From Pyrus communis (Eukaryota; Streptophyta; Magnoliopsida; Rosales; Rosaceae), in assembly GCF_963583255.1 (NCBI RefSeq), contig NC_084806.1, positions 27,004,735 to 27,068,734 of the forward strand: DNA of 64,000 nt, given 5' to 3'. Numbering within the stretch: position 1 is the stretch's first letter; every line of letters begins with the position of its first letter. This document shows, piece by piece, positions 36,927-47,818 of this stretch. The position numbers and the translations under genes are program-made. A model generated the notes under the pieces. That model was not told the DNA's origin, made no database searches, and saw only the letters and a list, made by a program, of their open reading frames with translations.

Positions 36927-38741
36927 ATGAGGTTAGGTCATGAAAAATTAATTAGAGCCTCAGAACAAGAGTTTCATAGTTTTAATTTTAGTATCCATCA
37001 AAGCCAGCATCATATTCATTTTCTTGAGTACAACCTTCAAGTCATTTCCAGAGACCATGAGTCATTACTTAATAAGTTTACCAAAATGAACCAAGAACTC
37101 CAATTTCTTAGAATGCAGCAGAAGGCAGGTGACACTCTGAAAAAGAGAATTGAAAATATGTTTAGAAACTGATCAGCATAAGAATAAAGAAAAAGAGGTT
37201 ATTGAACCCATAGAACAAGAGGCTAATAAGCCCATAAAAGAGATTAAGATTGAGCTCTTAGAAAAAGACATTGAAATGGAGCAGCATCAAAATAATGAGC
37301 AGTATCAGCATCTGAGTGATAAAGAAAAACAAGAAAGATATGATAGTTTTATTAGGAAAAATCTTTACACTTAATAATAGATGATATCCTGTTAGAAGAA
37401 ATTTCAAAAGCAAAATTAAGAATAATGCCACCAGATATGCAAAATGAGATCCTGAGTAGAGCATCACAGTCCATGAAAGAGTTACAATTACAATTACATC
37501 ATGCTTTGTATCAATCCATCTTTGATCCAAAACTAGGGATGAATATTATTACAAAGATGTATCCTCATGTCTTTGTGATAGTACAGAGCGTTGTATTTGT
37601 GAACTAGAGGTTAGCATAGTTGTGACCATGATTAACATGAGAGATTTTAGATCATGGCATTTTAGTTATGAGCATCAGAAAAAACATAATGTGGTAGAAG
37701 TTACCCCTGTCTTACTATTAGAGTTTGACTATCTTGATAAAATATTTATTAACCATATTTCACAATTAGAATCTTTTCCTGAAAAACTTATAAAAGTAGC
37801 AGAAGATTATCTGGAAAGGTGGAAAGAAATTTGCATAAGTTTTATTAGTAGTCCTCCATATTGATATGTACATATGCATAAGGAGAAAGTCATGCATATA
37901 GCCATGATTAATGAAAAGTCCTTTAGACTATCTCCTATCTCCTCATATAGGTGGACTCCTTCATACAAAAATATTCTAAAATTTCGAGGGATCCAAATGC
38001 TAGCTTTAGATGAGTTTGAAGATTTTAGGTATGATATGGTATTAGTAGCAAAAGAAGAAGAAATGTATATTTACAGTAAAATAATGATCAGTCATCAGCC
38101 CTATTGAAAGCCTCAAAATTTTAAAGAAGAAACAGCAAAAATGTACTACAAGGTGAAAGAAGATAGAGAAAGTTATGCAAAGCTAATAAAAGGCGATAAA
38201 TAGTGACACACCCCGACCAAAATCAAGGCGTGCTGGTCGTCATGTCTTGATTTTGGTTGGGGTGTGTCAGTTTAGTATCAGAGCATAGGTAGCCAAAGTG
38301 CAGTCCTACAAGATAAGTACTAATTATACAATACCAGAGGTGGTCCTACATTAGTGATAATCTGTCAGAACCGCCGTCAATTCCTCGTAAGCCACCAACA
38401 AGCACTCCTACCTAAAACATGGATGGGCGCAAAACAGAAAGAGTGAGTGGGCAAAAACAAAGTTTTTCAAAACTATTCCACCTGACTTATATATATTTAT
38501 GCTGAGATATTTGACATGACATATATGTGGCTTTTGCTATTCTAAGCATGGTTTTGATATACGTATGCATTCTATTTTTTGGGACATTATACAAGTTTTA
38601 CAGCGAGGGGTTATTACCTCTAACCAAAATCAAGGCATGCTGGCCGTCTCGCCTTGATTTTGGTCGGGGTGTGTCAAATAGTACTGGAACAATTTGACAG
38701 AAGAAGAGCTGCATAACATCGATAACATGATGGATGTATGA
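36927..38741 (+). pseudogene. Viral last ORF region (coiled coil, possible transactivator/inclusion-body protein)
   Basis: A series of open segments (36927-37172, 37150-37374, 37425-37607, 37622-37864, 37874-38107) separated by stops and frameshifts, continuing to 38203 and, beyond the small LTR-derived insert, from 38677 to a stop at 38739-38741. The N-terminal part is a long charged helix. Position after RT matches the translational transactivator/inclusion-body gene of caulimovirids, but no diagnostic motif was recognised, so this is inference from order. Confidence 0.5.
38204..38676. mobile_element. 473-bp fold-back element with the same family-A LTR end at both termini
   Basis: Perfect inverted ends TGACACACCCCGACC / GGTCGGGGTGTGTCA with the exact 5-bp duplication AATAG (38199-38203 and 38677-38681). 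Inside, the left terminus is followed by a second, inverted copy of itself ending at 38269. Next comes GTTTAGTATCAGAGCATAGG (primer-binding-like), then an antisense stretch homologous to family-A LTR sequence (compare 38333-38475 with 32748-32890) and an inverted LTR piece ending at 38676. See findings. Confidence 0.85.
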
Positions 38742-39040
38742 AGAGCTGGTAGTAAATTAGCATAAGTTGAATATTATCATGTAAAATAATATATTTTCAG
38801 ACAGAAATGTCAACATCATTGTGGACCCCGTTACAATAATAAAATAATGTCATAAGAGTAAATAAAGAAAAGAGCTTGATCAAGTATGGACTTTTTATAC
38901 ATAAAATGTCCTTCTGATTAAGAATGAATAGTGTTAGGCCATTTTCGTTAGAACTCCCTAAAAATATTTATTTCAACGCAATAAAAATAAAAAATAAAAA
39001 TTTATCAATATACTCTACATCATTAATAAAAATAGCAGGT
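38742..39040. other. AT-rich sequence after the viral last ORF
   Basis: No gene. The first 200 bases could be viral intergenic DNA (polyadenylation-like AATAAA repeats near 38840 and 38860), but this is not supported by a second copy. Confidence 0.35.
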
Positions 39041-39328
39041 TAGGCCTACCAATTCCTGACACGATCTGATAACCCGACATGAAACAATACGAAATTAATA
39101 GGTGTTCGGGTCGACACGATAACGAATCAGGTCGTTATCAAGTAACCCGATAAGTATCTGTTAAGATAACAGGTTGGTTCGGGTATACACGTAAGTAACA
39201 TGATACATGATAAGCAAAACATTAATTTTATAATTCTATAACCCTAAAAAATACTATAATAATTATATATATATATATATATTAAATTAAATATTAAAAA
39301 TTGGTGACCATTGGATCGGCTTAAATAT

Positions 39329-39447
39329 ACATACCATTCAATTTCTTAAGTGTTATATGTCACATCCCGGCCCTGGAAGGACCATTTCCCGGGCCCGCTC
39401 CACCACCGGGAAGGACCACATACCATTCAATTTCTTAAGTGTTATAT
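39329..39447. repeat. 30-bp direct repeats flanking a 59-bp GC-rich insert
   Basis: The 30 bases at 39329-39358 (containing ATTCAATTTCTTAAGTG) recur exactly at 39418-39447. Between them lies a 59-base GC-rich segment beginning GTCACATCCCGGCCC, unlike the AT-rich surroundings. Confidence 0.85.
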
Positions 39448-39731
39448 TTTAACTCCGATTTTAATGATTTTTTTATAGCTACACTCATTGACCCTATATG
39501 AATACAATGAATGAATTCGATCTTCAATTTAAAATATTTACACTAGTGGATACCAGAAAATCTTATGTCATGATGATCGATGAAAATTGAGGATTTTGTA
39601 AAAGGAGTAACATGCAAGCTTTGAGTTCCTTTGGCAATGTTTAAACTTTTGAGAAAGGCTTCACAACCTTGAAAATAAAAACTCTTTCATTTTGCATGTC
39701 CTTGCACATTTAATATTTTGTAATAGACTAG

Positions 39732-39839
39732 TAGTGTATGAATGTTTGTTTATTAGGCTCTTATTTTTTAGTGTAGATGTAGTACTAGTGTATGAATGCT
39801 TGTTTATTAGGCTCTTATTTTTTAGTGTAGATGTAGTAC
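39732..39839. repeat. 54-bp tandem duplication
   Basis: Two head-to-tail copies (39732-39785 and 39786-39839) differing at one or two positions, both containing TTATTAGGCTCTTATTTTTT. Confidence 0.85.
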
Positions 39840-40083
39840 TTAAACGAAAAATGTGTTTTAATGTTTTGAAGTAATATTTATGTGGCAATGTGTGATATGT
39901 CCAAATTTAAGAAAAAAAAAATATTTTTCTTAATGGGTCATAACGAGTTACAACGGCTAAAGTGACCCGACCTGTTAAGGACCCGATAAGATAACGAGTA
40001 TGACACGACACGACTCGTTAAGATAACATGTGTTACATGAAAATGACATGAACACAACAGACACAACCCGTTTGCCAGGCCTA

Positions 40084-40869
40084 GGGTAAAGTGCGGGTTA
40101 ATTACACTCATATCTCCTTAGATTTATTGTGCTTTCACAAAATTCTCTCACATATAAAATATAACACTAACATTCCTTGAGATTTTAATTTACTTTCACA
40201 TAATCCCTTTAGGAAAAATTTGCCCTCATTATTAATTATATTTAAAAAAAATGAAAGAATTAAAATCTTACATTAAACAAGGAAGGCGTAATAGAATTAA
40301 TAGGCAAACTGACGGAGGTCGCTATTGGTGGTTGTCGCTGATGTGGTTGTCGTTGCTGGTGGAATCGAGGGCAGTAAGGATTTTGGAGTAATGGAAGGCG
40401 TCGTTCTGAGAAGGGAGAAGAAACTCGATGGAGTTAGGGGAGGAGATGCACCTTTGGGGATCTAGATCCTCTCTGTTTATTTCTTCTTTATGCGGACAAC
40501 ATAACTGTGGCCGTTGATCCAAATCGTACGGTCATGGATCAAAGTTAACATTTTACCTCTTTCTTCCTCTATTTCTTCTTCCTCTTTTCCATTTTTTTCT
40601 CTCTCTCCTGCTAACTTATCTCTCCCAAATGGAATGCTCCATCCTCTTGAGCTTCATTGTAGTGAATATTCCAGAGAAGATTCGAGTCCCACGGTTGGGT
40701 CTGCATCACGGTTTACGAAATTATTTTTTAATATTTTTTATTTTTCAATTTTTTAATTTTCAAAATTTTTTAATGTAATATATGTGGAATCATAATAATC
40801 CCAAAAAACATGAATCTGATACGTGAATTATTTCTCAAAAAAGACAAGATTGCCCCTATTAAATGAGCA
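40084..40869. other. Gene-free stretch
   Basis: Begins with a TTAATTACACTCATATCTCC type sequence often seen at ends of plant DNA transposons, but no partner end was found. Frames near 40322-40756 are short, low in evidence and unrecognised. Confidence 0.35.
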
Positions 40870-41430
40870 GGAAGCAGTCTCCTTCACCACGTTCAACTGA
40901 AGTAGAGCAGGTATAGATCAACGACTGCTCAAGGCACCCCTGCTCGTAGGAAAAGTCAAAGGTATTTATGATAGAATAATCTCTTATTCTTATCATAAAT
41001 ACATTCCCAATCAAAGAAGACATCTTTCAAGTATGTAATCCTAATTTCATTTATTTAGGATATTTACCTAATTATTCTAAGATATTTATTTACACAAATT
41101 TCTTAGAATATTCCACCCAAAATACCATCTAGGGCCGGCCCATACTCCTATCTTCTCCTATAAATACACCTTTTATCTCTAAAATCCAGTAAGCTTTAGC
41201 TACCTCTAAAAAGGCTTTTTGCTTCCCACAAACACTCAAACACATTCTTTTTAGAATTCTAACCTTGGCATAAGAGATTATTCGGCCAAAGCCCCCTATT
41301 CATCGTGGCGCATGAGGCTTTTGGCAGTAATCTTAGATGTTATTATTTTGCAAGTGCAGATTCTTTAATCAAGGGAAGACGGAAATTCGCATTCACAAAT
41401 TAGTGCTTTCATTGAAAGCTCTGATACGAA
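40870..41430 (+). repeat. Truncated LTR with primer-binding-like boundary
   Basis: A TATA box (CCTATAAATACACC, near 41157), a leader, and then ATTAGTGCTTTCATTGAAAG near 41400 resemble the LTR 3' half and following boundary of Ty3/gypsy elements. No gag follows: sequence switches at about 41480 into a DNA-transposon remnant. Confidence 0.4.
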
Positions 41431-41480
41431 GACTCGAATATGACTATCATTTTCAACTTCATTCGTTCGTAGATCCACGA

Positions 41481-42000
41481 CTACAATGGTAGGAAATTCA
41501 GAAGCATCCGCAAAGCAGCAATAATTTTTTGCTGAGGAAGGAGACCCATAGCACCAAAAGCATCCTTCTTTTGCACAAAGTAAGAATCATGATTGCAAAC
41601 AACAATCATGATTCTGTTGAACAAATGTCGTTCCATTCTAAAACAACGTCTAAAGTACATATCAAGGAATGCACTATTACAAACAAAATAATCGTCCAAG
41701 AGTTCCGTACCTCATCATTGCCTGCTTCTATCAAGGTTTCCGGAACTGCTGGGCTTGCAGATCTGAGCCACAATTTGGATGACTTGACAGGAATGTGAGG
41801 CTCTGCCTATTCTTGCTTCGTCATCTCTCCTTCTACGCTCCTCATCTTCTTCCCTCTCATTTTTTTGCCACCTGGAGATTGAACATTCTTTTTGATTGGT
41901 TAAACAATTCTTCCTCTTCCTGATCGAGTTCCCACATTATCCTTGAGGAAGAAGAAGACATTGTAAGAAGAAAGCAGAAACTATGAATAATGATAGAGAT
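41481..42000 (-). pseudogene. PIF/Harbinger transposase (HARBI1/ALP1-like) remnant
   Basis: On the minus strand, MSSSSSRIMWELDQEEEELF (from about 41960) followed, after a stop and frameshift, by DDYFVCNSAFLDMYFRRCFR, HLFNRIMIVVCNHDSYFVQK and FGAMGLLPQQKIIAALRML. These match the N-terminal, DNA-binding part of plant PIF/Harbinger transposases. The DDE nuclease domain is absent, so the element is 3'-truncated at about 41480. Confidence 0.8.
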
Positions 42001-42080
42001 CTTGAGAAAATTAGTGTGAGATTTGTGAGAATGGATGGTGGATTGTACAGAGGATTCAGAAAGGATTAGGTTGTAGATAA

Positions 42081-42490
42081 TGTCATGTGGCATACTGTCA
42101 TTCGTTCAAAATCTGATAGAAATCTATCCTCAAAGATTGTAATCATATTATGACACGTGGCGCGACGTGATTGGTTAATAATCTTATCAGAAATCCACCA
42201 CCAATAATTGTATTTTCGGATAATGACACGTGACATGCCGTCATTCGTTAAAAATCTGATAGAAATCTATCCTTAAAGATTGTAAACAAATTATGACACG
42301 TGACGCGACGTGATTGGTTAACAATCTTATCAGAAATTCATCACCAATAATTATATTTTCGGATAATAACATGTGACGCAACAAATACGATTAAAAATTT
42401 TATCGGAAATCCTTCCCCAATAATTGTCTTTTCGGATTTTATGACAAGTGGCGCAACGAGAACGATTAAAAATCTTATCCGAAATTACAA
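42081..42490. repeat. Six-unit ~72-bp tandem array with ACGTG-type cores
   Basis: Units begin at 42081, 42151, 42224, 42294, 42367 and 42442 (spacing 70, 73, 70, 73, 75). Each starts like TGACACGTGgCGCGACGTG and continues GATTGGTTAAnAATCTTATC or CATTCGTTnAAAATCTGATA. Two alternating subtypes form 143-bp dimers. The array adjoins the Harbinger remnant and ends about 360 bases upstream of the ATG at 42847. Confidence 0.9.
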
Positions 42491-42846
42491 TTAAAATTAT
42501 TTTGTATTATTTTATAAAAAAAAAATATTAATATTTTATTTCCTATTGGCAGGACTATTGAAGTACAACGGTGAAAATGTAAAAGACGATTACTGTTCAT
42601 TAAAAGCAGTACTGTTCACTGATGGATAGTATAATATATTAGCTGTGGAGAGGTTTCATAAGCTGGAACTGCTATAAGAAGACGAAAAACCAAAAAATTG
42701 GACTAATATTATATCATCGAACGAATCCATCGACAATTACGGGATCTCACTCTCTCAGAAGTGTCAGACCTGCTCACATCAATTTGTCACCATCTCTCGA
42801 CCCCAATACGGCGTCGTCCGGGATACCGTCCGCTCAGTGGAGGTAG

Positions 42847-45142
42847 ATGGGGTTGTTTAAGAGGATTGTGGGGTTACTAGGGTTTGCCAAGGACGACGGA
42901 CACGAAGGCAAAGACAACGATGAGGAAGAAGACAACGATAACCACGCCCAGAACCGGGACCACTTCCAAGAAACTGGGCTTCCCCTCAAAGGCTTTAGCG
43001 TTCCAGTCCAGGTCGCCGTTGACCGTAATCTGCCCGGCCCCGTCCTCGTTCCTTGTCGTTCCGGCGACGGCGGTGTCCAGGTACCTCGATTTCCATTGAT
43101 TGATTGAATGGTTTTGGAAGAGTCGTAATTTTGCAGTGTTAGGTCAAAATTTGGAGAATTTTTTGTTTCAATTGCTTGGTTTCTGTGGCTTTAGTCTTTT
43201 ACTGTGAATTGCTTTGCTGCCACTGTTAAGTAAGATGTGGCAATGTTGTAATGTGGCGGGTACATGACTCACGGATGAGCCGAATTTAGAGAAAACCAGT
43301 TACCGGTGGAAATTGAGAGACTAGGGGTAGTGTGTGTAGGAATTTGTTTCATTTAGAATGTTCGGAAAAAAGTTTGTTTACCATACGTTTGGACGAGGGA
43401 CTTTTGAAGTCCTTGGAACTTTAGACCCAACAACAACAACAGCAAAGCCTTATCCCACTAAGTGGGGTGGGCTATATGAATCCTAGAATGTAATTGCGCT
43501 TGGTTTTGTTCCATTCTATGCCTTCTTCTAGTTCCAAGTAGTCAAAGTCTTCCTAGGTCTCCCTCTACGCCTTTGTTCCTGAGCCTCTGTCTCATAATCC
43601 TTGGACTACTCATGCACAACAATTCTACTACTAAAACATTAGAAATGCACTAGAAAGACACATTGAACGAGGAGTTTCAAAATAACAACTTGAAAGCTGT
43701 CGTAGTAATCTCAAATGTAATGCATCTAGTCATTTTCAAGTCCCTCCATCTGATTTTTGTGTGCATATAGTCATTTTCAAATGTGCAATAATGTTGAGAG
43801 GTTGCGCAACATGACAATTGATAGCATGTAGGTGGTGATTGAAGAATCTTACATTATAGAAAGTTAGAAACGAAACGGTTGTTAGGGTGAGCTGTGTGCA
43901 CATTCATCTTTAATGGTGATTCTCCCTCGTTTGGAATAATCAAGTGTTAGGCTATACAATTAGAACTCTGGTATTCTTTTGGAAGCAGTTGTGTTTGTAG
44001 AGGCAGACAGGGGATCATTGTTCACTCGTGGGACTTCTCTGTAGACGGCTTTTCATCTCTTTTTCTTGTAGGAGTGATCTATTTGTACTTGGAACTGTTT
44101 TGTTCTGCCTATAGCTTTCCTTAGAGTATCACAGTATCCCTGAAGCAGAAAGTTGAGCATCCCTCATATTTTCCTGTTGAGTCAGCATTTCTTCTGCTAG
44201 CTAAAAAGCATGAGAATATTGGAATGAAGATTTCTCTTCTGTTTGTAGGATATTATTATTTTTCCTTGTTCACCCAGTGTAGTTTAAACTATGTTTGTTT
44301 TATTTCATACCCTGGATTAGGTTATATTGCACAAAATCCTGAAACAATGCAAATTTGTGTTAGGTAGATCCACTGATGGACTTCAAATCTTTGGATATCT
44401 GGACTTAATTTTGCTGCCTTTATATTTGAAACTATAACCACTTAATAGTTCTAGCAAAACCGCAGTTATTATTTCATTAATATTTCACTCATCTTTTGGA
44501 TTAATAAAATTGGACAACGTGATGGTTCTTCCATTGGACTTGATTCCCTCTGTAGTGAGATACACTCACTCTAAATTATTTTTAAGATTTTGTGGTTGGT
44601 TGATTGACTGACTGCACAGAGTTTAGTTTAGTTTATGCAGTCGTAGTTAGAGTCTGCATCATTCTATTTGTTATTATTGTAGGTGTTGGCTATGCTGTAG
44701 GACAGGGAGATGAAAATGAAATACTGTCCGAAGTCTGGAGATGATCCAGATGCTATTATAGTATTTTTCTGGAAATTTTGTTTTCCTTCTTGTAACAACA
44801 CTTTATGGATTTTTCTTTGTTATGTTTGTTTGAGCTCTTTGGATCATTTTTATCTCCATGGCCGGAGCGAAGGAAGTAACATTGCTCATCTCCTATTATC
44901 TCTGCGTCCAGGGTCTAAGATGGCATGCAAAGCGACTCAGAATAGACGAAGATGGAGATGTAGCAGATGAGTTCCTTGACGAGGTCTTCCCAGGGATGTC
45001 AATCAGTACAGAAAATAATAGGGCATTACCAAGGTTTGAAGTGAAACACAATACGAAGCCAGCTAAAGTGAAGACTCAGGCCTTGCATAATGGGAATATC
45101 CGACAGTGCGTGGAATACCAGGGTAGATCGCAGTGGAGATGA
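42847..45142 (+). CDS. Conserved plant protein of unknown function (154 aa, two exons)
   Basis: Exon 1 is 42847-43080 (78 codons, donor CAG/GTACCT) and exon 2 is 44912-45142 (acceptor CCAG/GGTCTA, stop TGA). Both introns ends are GT-AG and the join is in phase, giving 154 aa. The N-terminus MGLFKRIVGLLGFAKDD is amphipathic and is followed by an acidic run (about residues 18-33), then GFSVPVQVAVDR and GPVLVPC. Exon 2 starts with GLRWHAKRLRIDEDGDVADE and ends in VEYQGRSQWR. I recall this architecture as a conserved small plant protein but cannot name its function. The 1831-bp intron carries a LINE fragment. No signal peptide is seen; the N-terminal helix could bind membrane. Confidence 0.8.
43427..43598 (-). 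mobile_element. RTE-type LINE 3' fragment in the intron of the 154-aa gene
   Basis: Begins with CAACAACAACAAC on the plus strand, then CAAAGCCTTATCCCACTAAG and GGCTATATGAATCCTAGAA, the well-known 3' end of plant RTE elements in reverse orientation. TCCTTGGA flanks both sides (near 43410 and 43599), a likely target duplication. Confidence 0.75.
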
Positions 45143-45936
45143 AGACTCCTATAACAGGTTATCAAGTCTGGGGGTTTTCGATTAATTTTCGTGGTCTGTT
45201 AACTTTTTGAATGAATTTGTCAACCGTGTTCTGGTGCGGTTAAGAAATGTGGAAGACCACATCCCATTGTATTAAATACCTAAGGTTTATGGTATGAAAA
45301 TTGTATCCTTGAAAGGTTTTGGGTTGTACTGTTGGTTGGCAACAAAGTATCTTGGACCTGTGTTTGTGGACTTGCATGTAGGAGTCGAATGTATACATTT
45401 ATAATTCAGTAATATACGCAGGTAGTGGAAATGCTAATTCTGTGTTCCTGTGTTTTCTGTGATCAACATCGATACACAGTTTCATTCATTCTTTGTGGCA
45501 TTATCCCTTCTGTCTTCTGAACATTCCTGTTTATTTTTGTTGCTTGATCATTTATCTTCTAACTCATTCATTCAATTCAAGACGAGGAATTAAGAAGGTT
45601 TTGCACAGAAAGAAAATGGGCGTATGAAAATCATTTTCCTAGTAGAAATTTCTTGGTAAAGGCGGGTTTCCGGCCTCACTTCGGGCTTCAATTTCTCCTT
45701 CAAAGCTGTATTTTCTCTTTCTCCAGCCTTCGCGTAGATCATTGCCAGTAATTTTATTAGACTTGGGAGCTGTAGGATAGTTTTTAATGTACATTTTACA
45801 TTGTAAGACCGATTTCAGGTTTTGTTTTTTAGGATTGTGTTACTTTGTCGGACATCTTGTTCACTGTCATTTGTATTTTGTTTTTGGTGCTTTAGCGTCG
45901 GTTGTCATTAGTAGATGATTTTCTCAGGAGTCGTAA
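45143..45936. other. 3' flank of the 154-aa gene
   Basis: The first 250-300 bases probably include its 3' UTR. Otherwise nothing is recognised. Confidence 0.4.
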
Positions 45937-46537
45937 GAGCCTGTTTGGTACTCTACTTGAATCTAACTTTTTAAACTCAAAAACAATTTTCAAGTTTTAG
46001 GCCTTAAAAACTTGTTTGGTAGGATTACTTTCAAAAACTGAACTCAAGAGTAACTAAAAAATATAGTATATTCTCAAAAAACATAAAAAGTGAGTTTTTA
46101 GAGTCTTTAAACTTAAACTCACTTCTTTCTTTTCTTTCCCTCTTCCCCTCTCACTCCAAATCCATCTCTCTCTTTTCTTCTTCTCTCCTCTTTTATTTAT
46201 TTTTTATTTTTTATTTTTTTTAACCTTTTTCGTCTCTCCTCCAATCCGCTATTTTCATTCCCTCGTTTCTTTCTCTCACTCCTCTTCCTCTCTACCTCGT
46301 ACGATCCTCTCTCTTCTTTCTCTTTCCTTTAATCATCTCTTATTTTCTTTCCTCCTCTCTCCTCTTTCTCCCTCTCCTGCGACCCCCTCTTTCTAGATTT
46401 CTTTGTCTAGTTTAAGTCGTAAGATTTAAAAATTTTAAATCGCAAACTAATCAAGTTTTTGAGTCTTTAAAAAAAATGTTTTCAAGAAATGTTGTGAGAT
46501 ATGATAAAAAAATTCAAATAGGATACCAAACAGGCTC
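45937..46537. mobile_element. MITE, left copy (GAGCCTGTTTGGTA family)
   Basis: 601 bases with inverted ends GAGCCTGTTTGGTA. The interior shows TTTAAACTCAAAA, then a CT-rich tract, and it matches 52563-53109 in the same orientation. Flanks are TAA and TTA, suggesting a 3-bp TWA target as in PIF/Harbinger, but not identical. Confidence 0.65.
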
Positions 46538-47150
46538 TTAATAATAAGGGTGGGCATGGTTCGGTTTGGTGCGATTTTGAGTGAAACCGAAACCAAAATC
46601 GAAAATTTTTGCGGTTTGGTTTGGTGCAGGTTTGAATCTAAAACCGAAATGAAACCAACCGTTTGATTCAGTTCGGTACGGTTTCAAATAGTTTCGATTT
46701 GGTTTCAAACCATTTACATACAAAATGCAATAAAATTCTCTTTATCTTCCTCTTTCTCTCCCCCCTCCCCCCTGTCTCAACACCATTAGTATTTTTAAGA
46801 AAAAATATACAATTTAAAACCTTATTTCAAACATTGTCAAACATTTCCTGGATGTAAACTATCAAATATTCACATTCACAATTGGGCAGTTTCAAAGAAT
46901 CAAAGGAAGAATTAGAAGAGGAAATTTAAAATCACGAGTTCAACAAGCAAAGCTATTTCTAGGTGTGTACAAGTGCATCAAATGTAGAAACGCTGTTGAA
47001 GGTACAGCAAGAAACGTAGAAAACTAATGCAGAGATATTTGTGGAAATGACGATCTTTCATTCCTTCATTTGTTGTATATATAGGTACATGTCTATCAAC
47101 TATACAAAGAGTTGTAACGGGATTTTAAAACACCCATCATAATATGATAA

Positions 47151-47794
47151 TGTTGGATTAAATATGCTTTTATTTAAATATTTTAAATATATTTATGTTT
47201 TGTTTTATTACAAACATTGAATATAAAACGTAAATTGTTATTAACTTTATTATATGATGTTGATCATTAAATTACTAGAAACGTGAGAAAGCTTCTCGAC
47301 TTAAAGATGGGATTCCTTCTCTGAATAGAGAAGAAGATAAGTCTATTTACATATTTTTTTTATTCCGTTGTGATTTGGACGTTTTGTTTTCTTCTGCATA
47401 GATTCCTTGCGGTTTTCTTTCCCCTAAATCATTTAACCCCGCAACGTCTATTTCGTCCCCTTATATATATTGATCCCCTATACAAAGGAAGAAAAAGGGA
47501 AAAACAGTAGCGTATGTGTTTTTCTTAAAATTGAGTTCTAAAGCAACATATAGAAAGGGTGTGAGTTCGAAGGTTCTTCCACTGTGCAAGGAATAACCTT
47601 ATCAGAAGAAGGTTATGGGCTGTTTTATCATGGGGACGACGTGGTATTTGTGAACTGCTTGCACACTTTGGGCAGAGCAGCGAAACGTCTTAAAGAGAGC
47701 GACTTAGTCCGCGACTCATCCTAAGAATCATTCATCACTCAAGGCTTCTACATTTTTCAGGTAACTTCATTCCTTTCTATTTCAGTTTACAACA
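47151..47794 (+). repeat. 5' LTR of the copia element
   Basis: 644 bases, near-identical to 51402-52060 apart from small indels and scattered substitutions. A TATATATATTGATCC stretch near 47462 may be the TATA region. Confidence 0.9.
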
Positions 47795-47818
47795 ATTTTA
47801 AGACGTATTCAATCTGCC

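Larger units (their letters stand above)
28243..38741 (+). mobile_element. Endogenous pararetrovirus (Caulimoviridae), nearly full length, broken
   Basis: In order there are a TATA box, poly(A) signal region, tRNA-Met primer site, three small ORFs, 30K movement protein, zinc-knuckle coat protein, protease, RT, RNase H and a last ORF region. No LTR pair or integrase is present, and a movement protein is, which excludes an LTR retrotransposon. Subtracting the two LTR-derived insertions (32523-34682 and 38204-38676) leaves about 7.9 kb, in the usual range for the family. Stops, frameshifts, a 175-bp duplication and an RNase H-region deletion break nearly every ORF. The composition is strongly AT-rich compared with neighbouring elements. 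The gene order does not let me name a genus. Confidence 0.9.
39041..40083. mobile_element. hAT-like non-autonomous element
   Basis: Ends read inward TAGGCCTACCAATTCC (left) and TAGGCCTGGCAAACGGG (right), with further inverted similarity of the type ACCCGA(C/T)...GATAACGAGT...GACACGA. The TAGGCCTGGCAA start is common in plant hAT-type MITEs. No clean 8-bp duplication is visible. The interior contains an (AT)n run near 39259-39280, a 59-bp insert between 30-bp direct repeats and a 54-bp tandem duplication. Confidence 0.55.

Noticed and set aside
38204..38269. Hairpin read as a terminator or RNA gene
   Set aside because: The arms are the LTR terminus in inverted copies, and the whole 473-bp unit has an insertion duplication.
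42081..42490. CRISPR-like regular repeats
   Set aside because: Units are contiguous ~72-bp tandem copies without unique spacers, in a plant genome next to a transposase remnant.
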